From positions 59,900,501 through 59,964,500 of the forward strand of contig CM075672.1 in NCBI GenBank assembly GCA_037962975.1: a DNA stretch of 64,000 nucleotides, given 5' to 3'. Shown here one piece after another: positions 1 through 12,260 of this stretch (positions within the stretch are counted from its first letter, which is position 1; each line of letters begins with the position of its first letter). The notes beneath the pieces are model-generated. The model did not search any database. It was given only the letters and a program-made list of their open reading frames with translations, and had not been told where the DNA came from. Origin of the DNA: Clitoria ternatea (lineage: Eukaryota > Streptophyta > Magnoliopsida > Fabales > Fabaceae). The translations under genes were made by a program, and so were the position numbers.

Positions 1-1465
1 TATTTTTAAAACTGGGAATTTTATGGTGGGAATTAGTGATCGGTGTCTTCATGAAAGTTGTAGATAATTGCATTAAAAGTAATTTAGAACTAGTGCCATG
101 CCAAAAGTATTTTTTTAGCTCCATAAACGTTGAGAATACTAACATATGTACGTTTTGAAAACTCTTTTTGAGGCAGTTTTGTATTCTTTGAATAAGAGGT
201 ATTTCTATTTGGAATTTGGATTTATGGTCTTCATGAAAGTTGTAGATAATTTTATTATTGAACTACAGAAAGTGGAATCACTTGAAAAGGTTTTGATTTG
301 CTCATGTTATGGTTGTTTTACTAATGTATGTCGCTGTTGGAAATGCTGAAATTTACTTATAATGGTTATTATGGATGAAAATGATATTTTCTCTATGGGT
401 AACAATTTATTATTGAATTCTTGAGAGATTATGAAGTATTATGGATGTTGATGAGTGTCTAATGAGTATTATACAGTTTGTGTATTTTGGTGGTGAATAA
501 TTATGAATGACTAAATTAATATATATACATGAATGCCTTGCGGTTATTGATACATGTGGTTGAAACGGTAAATCCATGATTCTGAAAATTATTATATGTG
601 ATATGTCCCTTTGAGGACTTGTGGTTTTCCAAGTGGTTTTGGAAATTGATATATCATGGTATGTTAAATGATAAAGAGAATTAAAGGCATTCATGCATCA
701 TAAGCATTTGGACGCACCATGGAATTTAGGGGTTCCATGATTGCCTACCCTGGTGGGGGGTTATTCTATGATGAGTTTAAGCCCTATTTTCGCAGGAGCC
801 ATGGAGTGTAGGGATTCATGGTTATGCTAAGTCCTACTCTTGTACTTCGGTACTGCAGGAGCCATGAAGGTGTAGGGATTCATGGTTATGCTAATTCCTA
901 CTTGTGCACTTATTTTCGTAGGAGCCATGAAGATGTAGGGATTCATGGTTATGCTAATTCCTACTGGAGTCTCTATGAGATTTTTTTACTGTAGTATTCC
1001 CACCAAACCAAATGGATCCAGCATGACATCATTTGACTAATTAAAGATTTATTAATTATAAATGAACTTGTTTGGCATATTCATCATATCATTATGCCTT
1101 GTTGGTTGTGTTTGTACAATTTTATTTATTTTATATTTATTCTATATTCTGTCTCACTCTTACATTAATTTTTATAGTGAATACTACGCAGAATGAAGAG
1201 TGATGCAATGAATGGAGTTTACATGAATTATTGCTTGGAATTTGACTTTATTTTAATTTGATGGGTTGTAATAATATAATGTTTCATGTACTGTATTTTT
1301 CTAAATCGTTTCCTCTATATAAATATTTCATGACTTTAATTATTCACGACTTGTATGTATAATAATATTCCGCATTTTTCAACTTTTACATGACTTATTA
1401 CAATTTCAAAAATGATTTTTTTAAAACGCGAAAAATTTATTCTGGAAATTACTAAGGACGTCACA
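1..1465 (+). mobile_element. 3' part of a Tekay-like gypsy LTR
   Basis: Non-coding. The last 80 bases (about 1385-1465) match, in reverse complement, the LTR terminus seen at 9249 and 20470, and the block near 45-62 (CTTCATGAAAGTTGTAG) recurs in reverse complement at about 2763-2779 in the neighbouring LTR. It therefore reads as the 3' part of a plus-strand LTR ending in GACGTCACA at about 1465. No primer-binding site follows, so it is a 3' LTR, solo LTR or fragment. The small open frames here have no recognisable similarity. Confidence 0.6.
793..965 (+). repeat. 63-bp tandem repeat, about 2.7 units
   Basis: The unit starting AGGAGCCATG and containing GTAGGGATTCATGGTTATGC begins at 793, 856 and 919, an exact 63-bp step, and stops near 965. 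It lies inside the LTR remnant 1-1465, about 500-670 bases before its 3' end. Confidence 0.85.
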
Positions 1466-4400
1466 CATGGGGTACTCCCTTCATAGTCCCGTAAGACCAA
1501 TTTCATTTCCACATACTAGTGATCGCAACCACCTTCATCATGCCACATTGGTTTCCCACCACGCATGGGGTACTCTCTTTATAGAATCCCACAAAATCTT
1601 TCTCATTTCAATATACTGGTGATTGCAACCATGTTCATCATTCTCAATATATTGGTAATCACAACCACCTTCGTTCATTCATATATTGGTTTCCCACCAC
1701 GCATGTTGTACTCCCTCTCATATAGTCCTGCAAGACTTTCATCATTGTGATCGCAACCACATATTCAATGTTATGCCATGCCATGAATGCAAAATGCAAT
1801 AACGCATATGCCAAATCTTAACCTCGCAAAGATTCCTCACCCTCTTATTTAGGGGTATATTATATATTTAGTTTGTCATAATTGGCATACAATTAATCAT
1901 AATGCCCCTCAAGGCTCTACATTCATATTTACATCAAACCACGCATGGTAATCAAAAGCATATCAAGCATCATAGCATTAATCCACGCATGGAAATCAAT
2001 GAGACATGTTAACAAATACACTTTAATTTCATAGCATCATATGCTTGCCAATATAATTCAAATTATATATACAAGGTTACACTTGTATCAAACACATTGG
2101 CATTGCCGTCATCGATAATAATAATCACTCTTTAATCAAGGGTATGTTAAACAATAATATGCCTTTTCATTCAACATCATTAATCATCATTCAATACATG
2201 TGACATCATCCATTTTTAATTATCATTAACATCATATCGAATTCATTGACTTATACAACCCATTGCATTCAATTATCCCCTTATTAATTTCATTATCATA
2301 CAAGGTGTGTCATATAACCACAACATTTGCTTTTCATTATCAATTATTATATCATGTTAATGGTGGTGGATATCCATGTTTTCATAACATAATTTAGGCA
2401 TATACACATTTTCTCAATATATGAGATTAACATCAACACCACCAAGACACATACAATCACAAACCCCTAATACAATCTCTTGTTTTTACATAATAAAAAA
2501 GGGTTTTGGACAATAATGAGCCCATGACAAATTTCAACATTGAGACATGAGAAAGGTTCATTTTTAGTCTAAAAAATAGAGGGACATATCACAAATATCA
2601 CCTATTGGTCCCAATTTGGCAATCATAAAAAGTTGGGTTCAAAACCCTCTTAAACTTAAGTTTTATAATGTAGTGAGTCCGGTAATTTATGGCTCATGAG
2701 AGTTAGAAAACTCCAATTGAGGTAAGACTAATTTTCACACCTCTGTAACATTACTATCTACAACTTTCATGAAGAAGTCGGAGGCCACAAATGTCATTAA
2801 GATGCCCAAACGAGCCAAAAATAGCAAAGGAATTACAGTAGTTGGAAAAACAGCATAACAGTGGCCATAACAAGGCCTTGAATCGATTCAAGCTTTGCAT
2901 GAATCAATTCATGCATTCTTGAAGTCCAAAAATTTACAAACAGAGGGCCTTGAATCGATTCAAAGCCCGTATGAATCGATTCAAGCATTAAGAAATTGGG
3001 GAACAGTAATTCCAGTGAGTCTTGAATCGATTCAAGCCCTTGTATGAATCGATTCAAGCTTGTGAAATTAAGGAACAATGATTCCAGGGAGTTCTGAATT
3101 GATTCAAACATTTGGAATCGATTCATGATAGCACAGACCCCTTTTTATGTAGAAAAAACCATATTTTTGAACTTCTAATCCCCTAACTTTTTCATACGAA
3201 TTCCAATGCCCACCAAATTTTAACACCAACTTATATATATTATTTGTGACGTGTGGCCACCCGCCGCAGTTAAAAATCTCAAAAATGAGGAACTTATATG
3301 TATAATTGCATTTTACCCATTTTGAGGTACTTTTGTGCAACTCAAGGACCTATTCTCAATGGAATTGGCCAATTCCAATTCCAATTCCTACAAGTCATAA
3401 ACTACATATATGGGCTATTGGAGCTATCACATGCCATCAAAATCACATAAAACTCAATTTGACTATATGAGTTCCTTAATTATGCATTATCTTTCAATTT
3501 TATCATCAATATCATCACAATGGCTATCACATTCAATACCAATCATCCACATAAATTCTCAATTCATAAACATACACTTTATCCCCTCAAGGATGGTTCA
3601 TTACCATGTACATATTTCAACCCCTCATGGGTTATTCATCAACAATACATTACTCCCATCAAAGGGACACTAAACATTCATCATTAACATATATACACAT
3701 ATATCATTCGCAATAGCCAATAACTTACCACTCATATCATTTCACTATAAACATGGAAAGGCAAGCATGAGTATCATGATATACATAAGTCACTAACTAT
3801 TCTACTCGCATTTGGAATGTAAAACTCCTCTCCTACCTCAAGAGAAGAACCATGATTCAAATGCTCCAATTGTTTCACTACATCATCATCTGGAACACAA
3901 TCTACACATGAAACATATATGCATTCATTCAATCGATAAGCCATCCCAAGGCATTTATCACTATTCTAAGTAATTGACAATATTTCTTAATGTTAAATAC
4001 CAAGTCCTACACTTGTTAAAACACCAATTCACATGCTTATGTTAGGTTTCGGGAATTCCTTTCCCAAAACCATGATTCTCTAAATCTAAAAGGGCTAACT
4101 ATACCCAACAATAACATCTCTTTCACCATCACTTAAATTATCCATTTGCCACTCAAATTCATCATGAGCCTTTTAGCTCCTTTCAAACCATTATCAATCA
4201 ATAATTTCAATGGCACACAAAATGGTCTAAGACCTTATCAAGTCATAATTTTATTTATTTGTTTACCCTATCACAAGCATCATGGTTTAGTGCTCACATT
4301 CCCCTTTTTCATACTCATATCAATACCTATTTATAGGTTTCACCATCAAAGGTCCTCTACCGTTTTAACTATCATTTATCATCATACAAATCATCACCTA

Positions 4401-5518
4401 ACATTGAGTACCTCATATTCACTTCTCAAAAACCATTTCTTCTAGCCACAATATACACACATTCCTAAATGTTAGGGTCAAGGTTCATTAAAATTCAATA
4501 ACAACCCTCATCACATATACCTTATCCTAAGTCATTCACCATATCCTTATGGTTTCTCAAATCCTCAACATCAATAATCAATATTACTCATTCAAAAACT
4601 CATTCTCATACATAAAATCACTCCAATATCAATAACTCACAATTCTCTCAAGAATTTTCCAAAGCCCCAAAATCTCAATTCCTAGGGTTTTCACCAAAAA
4701 TCCACAATCGTTAATTCCAACCATTTATATGCATTATCTCAAGCATCCATAGGCTAACAACATAGCATTCTAATCATCATCATCAACAACCACAACCCCC
4801 AATGGTTTTCAAACCTAGGGTTTGGTTCCACATGCCATTATCCATCAAAATAACATCTAATCTTCTATCACAATACTTAAATAAACTCAAAACCATCAAC
4901 AAAAGCCATGGGTGTTCAAAAATCATACCTCTCTTCCAAGACCAAAGCCAAACTCGAAAATGAGGGAAAGAGAAGAAGAGGAGAGCCAAGCTTTGCTCCT
5001 ATGTCCCATTCTTGCTTCATGAATCCATGATATCCAATTAATTTTGAGTGGGTGAGGCAATAGAGGAAGGTGGTCACGGTTTGGTTGAGGAGAAGAGAAA
5101 GAAGAAGAAAAATAGAGAATGGTGGAGGGAGAAAAAAGCCAACGAGAAATAAAAGAGAGAAATGAGAGTTTTGTTTTAAATTTTTGACCAATCATTAAAA
5201 CTTCTCTGTTTTATAATAAACAGGATCTTCGTTCGGGCTCAATACTTTATCTAAAAATTATTCCGAATATATATTCGGATTCCCAATAATATTCTTAATA
5301 GCCCTGACAAATGGCATCTCAATCAGAGATACTTAGTCCAACACCCATATTTCAACCGGGTATAATTTCGTCTCATTTAGTCTCTATAAATCATGAACAT
5401 CCATAATAAATCCCAATTTAATTATTTCTAAATTTTTGGGACATGTATCAACCCATATATAATTATTTACCATTTATCCCTCTTATTTAATCATTTTTAT
5501 AAAATTTGGGATTTTACA
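1466..5518 (-). mobile_element. Tekay-like gypsy LTR, minus strand, truncated at its 3' end
   Basis: Read on the minus strand it begins at 5518 with TGTAAAATCCC. Its first 300 bases are closely similar to the LTR start at 63245 and more distantly to the LTR starts at 15614 and 25327. The left end (1466) does not match the family terminus, so about 100 or more bases are missing, or the plus-strand LTR 1-1465 interrupts it. Positions 1466-1740 contain three diverged copies of a block starting CATGGGGTACTC (1466, 1564, 1702). No tract resembling a polypurine tract or primer-binding site flanks it, so it may be a solo LTR or fragment. No coding region seen. Confidence 0.6.
2880..3125. repeat. Array of GAATCGATTC palindromes in pairs, 72-bp period
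   Basis: Palindrome starts are at 2880/2901, 2952/2973, 3024/3046 and 3096/3115. Members of a pair are 19-22 bp apart and pairs repeat every 72 bp exactly (2880, 2952, 3024, 3096). Two copies (2901, 3096) differ only by a transition in the central CG. Spacers of the later units are partly similar, so part of the array arose by tandem duplication, but the palindromes are better kept than the spacers. Confidence 0.85.
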
Positions 5519-5779
5519 AATGACACTTATCTTCTTCATTACGATTAAAATACAACACCTCGAGCAAAAAAGCTTACTTGGGGAACATTGATATTTAAAA
5601 GCACACATGCTCGAAACAAACCAACAAAGCCAATAAAAGTAATAAGAGAAGGAGCAATAAATATACAAGAAAGAGCAACAAATACATAAGATGTAAGAAA
5701 GGTAAGATACTTTATTATCCATTTAACTTAATAGGAACAAGTAAACAAAAATAACAACAAAAGTCTAAGGAGCAGGGGC

Positions 5780-7900
5780 AACAGGGGCATCCTTAGAGGA
5801 AACCTATTCAACATCAGGCCCATGAATCGTTTTAGCTTTCCCATCAGGTGGAGGAGGAAGAGGATCAGTTACATCATCATCTGAATCTACGGGGTGAACC
5901 ACTTTGCCATCCACCACTATCTTAAAGGGATCGGTTCCCTCCTAAGAGATTGAATAGAAGGGTTTAATTCAGAGACCTACTCCCGACATAGTTTAAAGCC
6001 TGAGACATAGTTCTTGGTGACCTTTCCCCTTAGCATGTCCAACTTAGCCTTTATCTCTAACCTCTTCGTGTGATATTTAGACTCTGCACCCTTTAGTTCC
6101 TCCCGAGAAGAGTCAAGAGCTTTTTGAGCCCTTGTAGAGACTTTTCCTCGATATGAGTCCTCAACCGGATTTAGCTTCCTTTCCCAATATTTAGACTTCT
6201 CCTCAATGACAAAAAGTTTAGACTCGGTAAATGCCTGCCTTGATTGAGCGATTGACGGAGCCCGCTCTACATCCTTTAGCTTCTCCCGTAGCACAAACAC
6301 TTCTTTAGCCACCCCCAAAGCCTCCTAAAGCTTGGCATCAGTAACCTTCTTTTTTTTATTTAGCCTTTCTAAGGCCTTTCTTGAACGCCGAAGTAGCCAT
6401 CGACGTACCAACTCATGGAGGCCACACAAAGGCTAAACATCTCCATAGCCCGGTATATGGCCATAGGGTTCGACTCCATGTACCTATGCTTGTCTTCCTC
6501 AAGTAGAACCACCGAGTCCTAAAGTGAACATGCGGGGTTACGAGTCAACTCCAGACTCTGATTCATGAACTTCTCCCACTGGCTGGTGGAACCCTCCTAC
6601 TCACTTTGTAGGGGGCGACAATCTTCTCAACTATGATTTGATCACCTAATACCTTGTTCCGGGGACTGAGATGCTCACCGATCGACTCTAGACTCTCAAA
6701 CACTATTATTATATTCGTCTCCTATAAGGGTGCGTCCTGAGCAGGCACTCTATTGCTGGAGGAAGCTTGAGCTTGTTCGGATCCAAGGATCACCGATCCT
6801 TTCTACAAATATGGTTTCTTAAGCTACCGCCCAGCCTCATCCTCGTTCCTAGTCGAAGTAGGATGCAACTTAGCTCACAAGGGAACAATAGTTAGTGAAA
6901 CCGCCTTAGTAACAAGGATGCCAATGGAAGCAACACATGGGACAATAGAAAAGGGAACCCTCTTTGGAAAGTCCCCTTTTGGGTAGTGCTTCTTAAGTTC
7001 TTTGGCAAACATCTTGTGGGGGGCCATATCACCTGAAAGCAAAAAACCCCATCAGTTAAAATGAAACCAGCAAATAAACAAACATCTTAAGGGAGACCCA
7101 CACTTATGTATCCATACGTCTAAGGCAGTCGGGTTAAGAGACAAGGATATCAAACCCTAGGAGTTGAAGAATAACCCCACATCCTCAATGAGGAACCTCA
7201 TGTCCTCTTGCTTGGTGAGTGACAAATCCTCCTAGTTGATTCAAAACTAAATTAGTGTATAGGTCCAGTACAAGAGAAATACAGGGCGACTATTAGAATA
7301 GTAGAGAAATTCTTCTCCAGGTAAATCCAGACCCATCCAAATTTTGAAAAAGTAACCTTTGAAATTTTTGTAAGACTGGTCAAATGCCTGTATCAAGCAA
7401 CGACCAGTGACACCGCTCAAAGAGACCTAGCCAACGGGAATCCCGGTTTAAAAATTTTTGCTTAGAAGAAATTTAAAAAAGAAAAGAACAATGGGAATGT
7501 GACCGAGACACTCGCACAGAACTTTGAAGGCTTTAACTAAAGCCTATTCGTTCAGGTGCAACTGAGTAGGGGCAACATTTAAGTTGTTTAAAACCCTAAC
7601 CTTAAAATTGGTAAAAGGAAAAGACAAGTGTAGACAAGAGAAAAAGGTTTTACACTCTACATTCTGTGCTAAAGAAGAATCATTAAACACCCCCTTCTCA
7701 TAAACCAATAATAGAGTCGTCACTCTAAAGGGAGGAAGGTATAGACAGAACCTTCTCCCTTACCTAGGAATATGAGTCTTTAGTAGAAGAAGTCATTGAA
7801 AATAAAAAAAAGGGGAGCAATGAAGAAAGAAAGGATATTAATCTGTTGAATGAATAGGAAGGAAGAAAGCACTAAAGAATGAAGAAAGTAGAAAAGCTAG
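5780..7900 (-). pseudogene. Decayed gag-like gene ('putative gypsy-type transposase' family), one intron
   Basis: Minus-strand translation from about 7830 downward gives fragments resembling the plant family often labelled putative gypsy-type transposon protein (PF04195-like). They include an N-terminal LNNLNVAPTQLH stretch (about 7580), SGVTGRCL and FDQSYKNFKGYFFKIW (about 7420-7340), and a C-terminal helical, charged segment (5977-6318) rich in Lys and Glu that is probably coiled coil. Several in-frame stops and shifts break it. A 3' splice site TTTGCTTTCAG ends at about 7034, directly before an exon starting GTGATATGG; the matching donor is near 7100, giving a short intron of about 67-70 bases. 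The family is typical of gag-only or chimeric retroelements; its function is unknown to me. The assignment rests on remembered resemblance. Confidence 0.5.
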
Positions 7901-8002
7901 AGAGAGGAGGAAGATAATCCTGAAGATACTTGTGTATAAAATCAGTAAAGGTTAGGTTGCAGGAATAACAGAAGGAAATAATAAGTGAACAAAGAAGAAA
8001 CT

Positions 8003-8014
8003 ATATATAGGGTT
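8003..8014 (-). promoter_or_regulatory. Possible TATA box of the gag-like gene
   Basis: The minus strand reads CCCTATATATAG here, about 110-180 bases upstream of the first similarity of the gag-like gene. It sits at a suitable distance for a transcription start near 7975. Nothing else supports it. Confidence 0.3.
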
Positions 8015-8480
8015 AGTCGCAACCTTTCAAATTAGAAATCTGATGGTTAGGAAGCCACAAGTCACACCTTAGGTTCACAATCTCTCCAAAATCACATTCT
8101 TCATATGTGTGGCATTAGAATTCCCCCATTTAGGATACAATACACTATATCCCAAAAGGCATATTTAATGTCTTAGAGATACAAGAATGTCTCAATCATT
8201 ACAAAGAACAGTTGCATATAGACAATTTTATAGGGAAATGAGGCAATAATTAACTTCCACCAATATGTGTAATCACCCTAAACAATCCAAATTTAAGGTA
8301 AAGGTTTAAGTTGGCAAAAACTCCTCAATGAAAAGGTTTACTTACGAAGAATGTACTTAGGAGAATCCCTTTCAAAGTGAAGTTCCACACAAAATAACCC
8401 TTTCACTCTGTTCAATATTTAGTCATTTGACTCAGTATCTTATCGTTCGACTTAGCATCCAGTCACTTGATATTCAATGG

Positions 8481-8649
8481 TGTAGGCCTTTATTCACTTG
8501 AAAGGGAATTTTTGATCTAGCTTTTTTCCTTATCTTCAAATCTTATGAAATAGAACCTTTGGTGATTCAAGATGAATTCAAAAATGGAAATGGGAAGGGG
8601 AAAACCGAATGCTAAAACTAAAAGGAAATACTAGAATAAAGCTACTTCT
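8481..8649 (-). mobile_element. Chromovirus A: 3' LTR scrap
   Basis: Closely similar to 54473-54630 (TGTAGGCCTTT start, then ACTTGAAAGGGAATTTT and GGAAATGGGAAGG blocks). In the minus orientation it is the last part of the LTR of the element whose gag and pol lie at 38935-44734 and whose 5' LTR begins at 54473. At about 8649 it is joined directly to a truncated Athila LTR, so the rest of this LTR and the end of A's integrase region were deleted. Confidence 0.65.
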
Positions 8650-9248
8650 GAAAGGGGGAAAAAGAAGGGTTTATGGAGTTCTGAGGGGGTACAACTAGAA
8701 GATCTTTTGGGATGAAATTGAGAAGACTTTCAAGGGATTTTTGAAGAGGATTTAAAGAAAAACATCAAGGAACAATAAGATTTTAGAGTTTGGGCACAAA
8801 TTTTAGAGGATCTAGTGAGAGCTTCTCTTCTATTTTTCTGAACCCTTGTTTTGTATTTTGGGGATTCTTGAAATATTGGTATTTGAATTTATGCTTTGTG
8901 GTATTGAAACCTCTTTCATGAGGAACTAAATTCCATTCTTAACATTAAGTGGTAGTAAGTTTTTGTATCAAATTTTAATGATTTAAATTTCTCAGTTATG
9001 AATATTTTGGTTCTATTCAATTTCATGAGTACTTAATGCTGCTAGGGACTTAGAGATAAGCGTAGATGAATTTAAATAATATGGGTCATCAAGAGATTGA
9101 CATATCGTTTGAAATGCATGAAATTGAACCTAACATTTTGGGCTACGAATATAAGCAAAATCATTTGAGGGCTAATTGGGTTTTCATAATGCTTAATGGA
9201 TTCAATTTACAAATCGAACACAGTTCTTTAGCAATTGAGTACGTTAGT
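8650..9248 (+). mobile_element. Athila element B: 5' LTR, left segment (5'-truncated)
   Basis: Aligns colinearly with 37986-38582 of B's 3' LTR (GAAAGGGGGAAAAAG, then the GACTTTCAAGGGATTTTTG block and the TTTAAATAATATGGGT block). The first about 600 bases present in the 3' LTR (37387-37985) are missing. The LTR continues at 25333 after the Tekay element C. The last five bases, TTAGT (9244-9248), are the left target duplication of C. Confidence 0.8.
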
Positions 9249-11689
9249 TGTAACACCTCGACCCGAAGATAAAGGTAAATTTTTCACGATTTAAAAATGA
9301 TTGTAAGTAGAAGAAATTCTTTACATATATATATATATATGTATATATAATACCAAGTAATTACCCCGAATCGTTGAATAACCGATCCCATATAGGATGA
9401 TATAAGAAAGGTATCAGAGTGCACCTTGGACGACCGGACTTGAGGCTGTCATAAGGGAAAAACGGAAGATGAAATTAAATTCAAGAGTGATTAAAATATC
9501 TACCAAAAAGAGGATGAAAGATGCCTCATTGATTTGTTAAATAATAGAAATATATTTTCATAATAATAATGTGATTCATACATTATCAAGGGCATTAATG
9601 AAAATTAGCCATACACATCCGGTCTAATTTCCTACATGACCTCCAAAATCAACCGTTATCAAATTAATTTCAAAATAAGCATGTATGCACTATGTGCTAT
9701 ACAAAAATGAGTATATATGCTGGCCAAGGCTCACCCACATTCCTCCCACATTTACCTTCTTCAATCCTCGACCTCCAAAAGTGTAGGATTTTACATCACA
9801 CCTACATCAAACTTAAAAATGGCAACAGGGAGGTGAGTAACATAATCCAAATGTACCAAAGTCATACATTATGATGATATTTATGCATGTGTGCACTACA
9901 TTCATTTTTTAAGAAAACATCACAAGTTTCACACACATGATACAACAATCCATCTCAGCACATTACATGTCGAAATAAGTATATTCACAAAGTAATATCA
10001 TATATAATATATCCTTAGCATTTTCAATAAACATCACACTTTTAATGTTAGTACCTCGGCTTACTTCGCTCTATTTAACAATCATCCATCGCCACCACTG
10101 GCTATCAACTAGGCATATCTCCGGCTATATGTAAATGCTCTTACAGCTAATGCATATGCACAATGGAATCATTATCAAGTGCGGATCCGACTATAGGAAA
10201 ACAACAACATATCAAATGTGGGACAAGCATGGGTGTGCTACTATGCCCCTACTGTAGTAGTAAAATATGTACACTTATATCCAATTTCATGCATGCTTAC
10301 AACATTATATTTTACTGGTACCAAACCGCTCTCGCCCATCTGTAGCACTAGACACCCCGTGACTGCGGATCTTCATTATGGTCGTACTTGCCAAAGTGCT
10401 ACGGGCTTCCCCCGAACACACATCAAGGGAGCCGTGCCACGTCAGACACCGAGGTCAACTGCTCATCACAGAGCCGCCCTCCCACAGGGCCTGCCACATA
10501 GGGTGCCTCGTCACCAAACTAAGGGCAGCTTCGTGATTCTTTAAATCACTAGGGAGCAATAATAGTATACCTGTGCACTGGGCCGCCCTCCCACTAGGCC
10601 TGCCTATTGGAACCCCTAACATTCCATATAAGCAGCGAATGATATGCCATGGATGCAAATACCGATCAATGCATTCTCACACTATGCATCCTAAATGCCA
10701 CTCAATCAATCGTCCATTCACGACCACCACTTAGTGGATTTCAATATTCTTAATCTTTACCAATCCTTGTTGGAACTCATACACATCGGCAGTTAGTGGA
10801 AATCGCAGTTATCAATTCATATATACATAATTAGGATATTTCACATCATTGATTTTAATTCAAAACATGGTCTTAGACCAACAAAACATATTTCATCAAC
10901 ATATTCAATATAATATCGAATCCGGTCTCAATACCGATACCAAAGTACGGATATCACTTCATTCGTTTTGTATGCAATACAGACTCAGCAAGTAAAACAT
11001 CGGACATCAAGATCAGTCTCCTCTTATTAGGATACTAGATAATCATACTGGATACATACAACACCGGTCTAAAATCTTTGTCATCTATTGACTCTCGTGG
11101 CTAGTCCTATACTGGATTGTTGACTCCGGCTCAGACCAATTTAATATCATATTCATCATCCCAATCACATGCCACATAACATTAATCATTCTAAATACAC
11201 TCAAATCATGAAATCATGACATCGTCCATACAAGCAATCATTAAGCATAATTACATACACATATTTTCACATCATCAATGGATGAAATCATGTATTTAGA
11301 ATAGTTACCCCTCCTACCTCAAGAGAAGTAGTAATCACTGCGGTAAGATGGTTCCACCTCATCGATAGGGTTATTTTCTACATCACAATATATCACACAA
11401 TTATTTTCTATTCAGCCACCTTGGTTCAAACGTCTACGCTTACTATTACGCATATTTAATGCCAAACCCATTAACGGATTCCCACATTAATGGTTCCCAA
11501 TAACCATTAAGCTTCATTAATGGCCATTCACCATTAATAACACCATTTCACCTCACCAATAACAATCATTTAACATAATAAATGCTTCTCCACTCATATT
11601 TTGCATTTCCCCCAAATCATAAGGTTAGGGTTTCTCTAATAACCCAACAACACTCATTAAATCATATTCCCACTAGTGGAAAAAATGGA

Positions 11690-12260
11690 TATAATCACGG
11701 TTAAAAATGGCCCTTATTCACGGTTAAAGAACTGTGGTTGTTGCAGCCGTGGTAGTAGATGAGGGCCTTTAACCACGGTTAATAACCGTGGTAATAAATC
11801 ACATCTGACCACGGTTAAGAACAACCGTGAATATAACTTACTATTTATATTCACGGTTATCGAGCATAACCGTGAATATAAGAACTAAAAGGTTTCAGTT
11901 ACAAACTACTTATATTCACGGTTATGCTAGTAACCGTGGATAAAGAGTATCTATATTCACGGTTGTCCAGTATAACCGTGAAAAAACCTCAGTATTTATC
12001 CACGGTTGTCCATCATAACCGTGAATATAAGTACTAAAAGGTTTCAGTTACAAACTACTTATATTCACGGTTATGCTAGTAACCGTGGATAAAGAGTATC
12101 TATATTCACGGTTTTACAGTATAACCGTGAAAAAACATTAGTATTTATCCACGGTTGTCCATCATAACCGTGAATATAAGTACTAAAAGGTTTCAGTTAC
12201 AAACTACTTATATTCACAGTTATGGTAGTAACCGTGGATAAATATGGTCTATAATCACGG
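11690..12260. repeat. CACTA subterminal TTCACGGTTA / TAACCGTGAA cluster with about 149-bp tandem units
   Basis: TTCACGGTTA or TCCACGGTT and its reverse complement occur many times, often as facing pairs separated by 7-8 bases (for example 11850-11859 with 11867-11876), able to form hairpins. A longer unit containing CTAAAAGGTTTCAGTTACAA starts at about 11885, 12033 and 12183, a 148-150-bp tandem period. In known CACTA elements such subterminal motifs bind the accessory transposition protein; that role here is by analogy. A sparser set occurs at the right end (14759-14905). Confidence 0.85.

Larger units (their letters stand above)
5519..8480 (-). mobile_element. Remnant of an unclassified element carrying a gag-like gene
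   Basis: This stretch lies between the LTR remnant ending at 5518 and the chromovirus 3' LTR scrap at 8481. It contains the broken gag-like gene 5780-7900 on the minus strand and about 580 bases upstream of it. I could not find its own LTRs, target duplication or pol genes. It is the apparent target into which chromovirus A inserted, the last flanking bases being AATGG (8476-8480). Confidence 0.4.

Noticed and set aside
4783..5195. Minus-strand open frames of 68-91 residues with hydrophobic runs.
   Set aside because: They overlap in several frames within LTR sequence, the corresponding region of other LTR copies is not conserved as a frame, and the composition follows a purine-rich tract.
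10218..10544. Open frame of 108 residues, Pro/His-rich at the end.
   Set aside because: It is LTR sequence of element C; the equivalent stretch in the other LTR (about 21430-21760) does not keep the frame.
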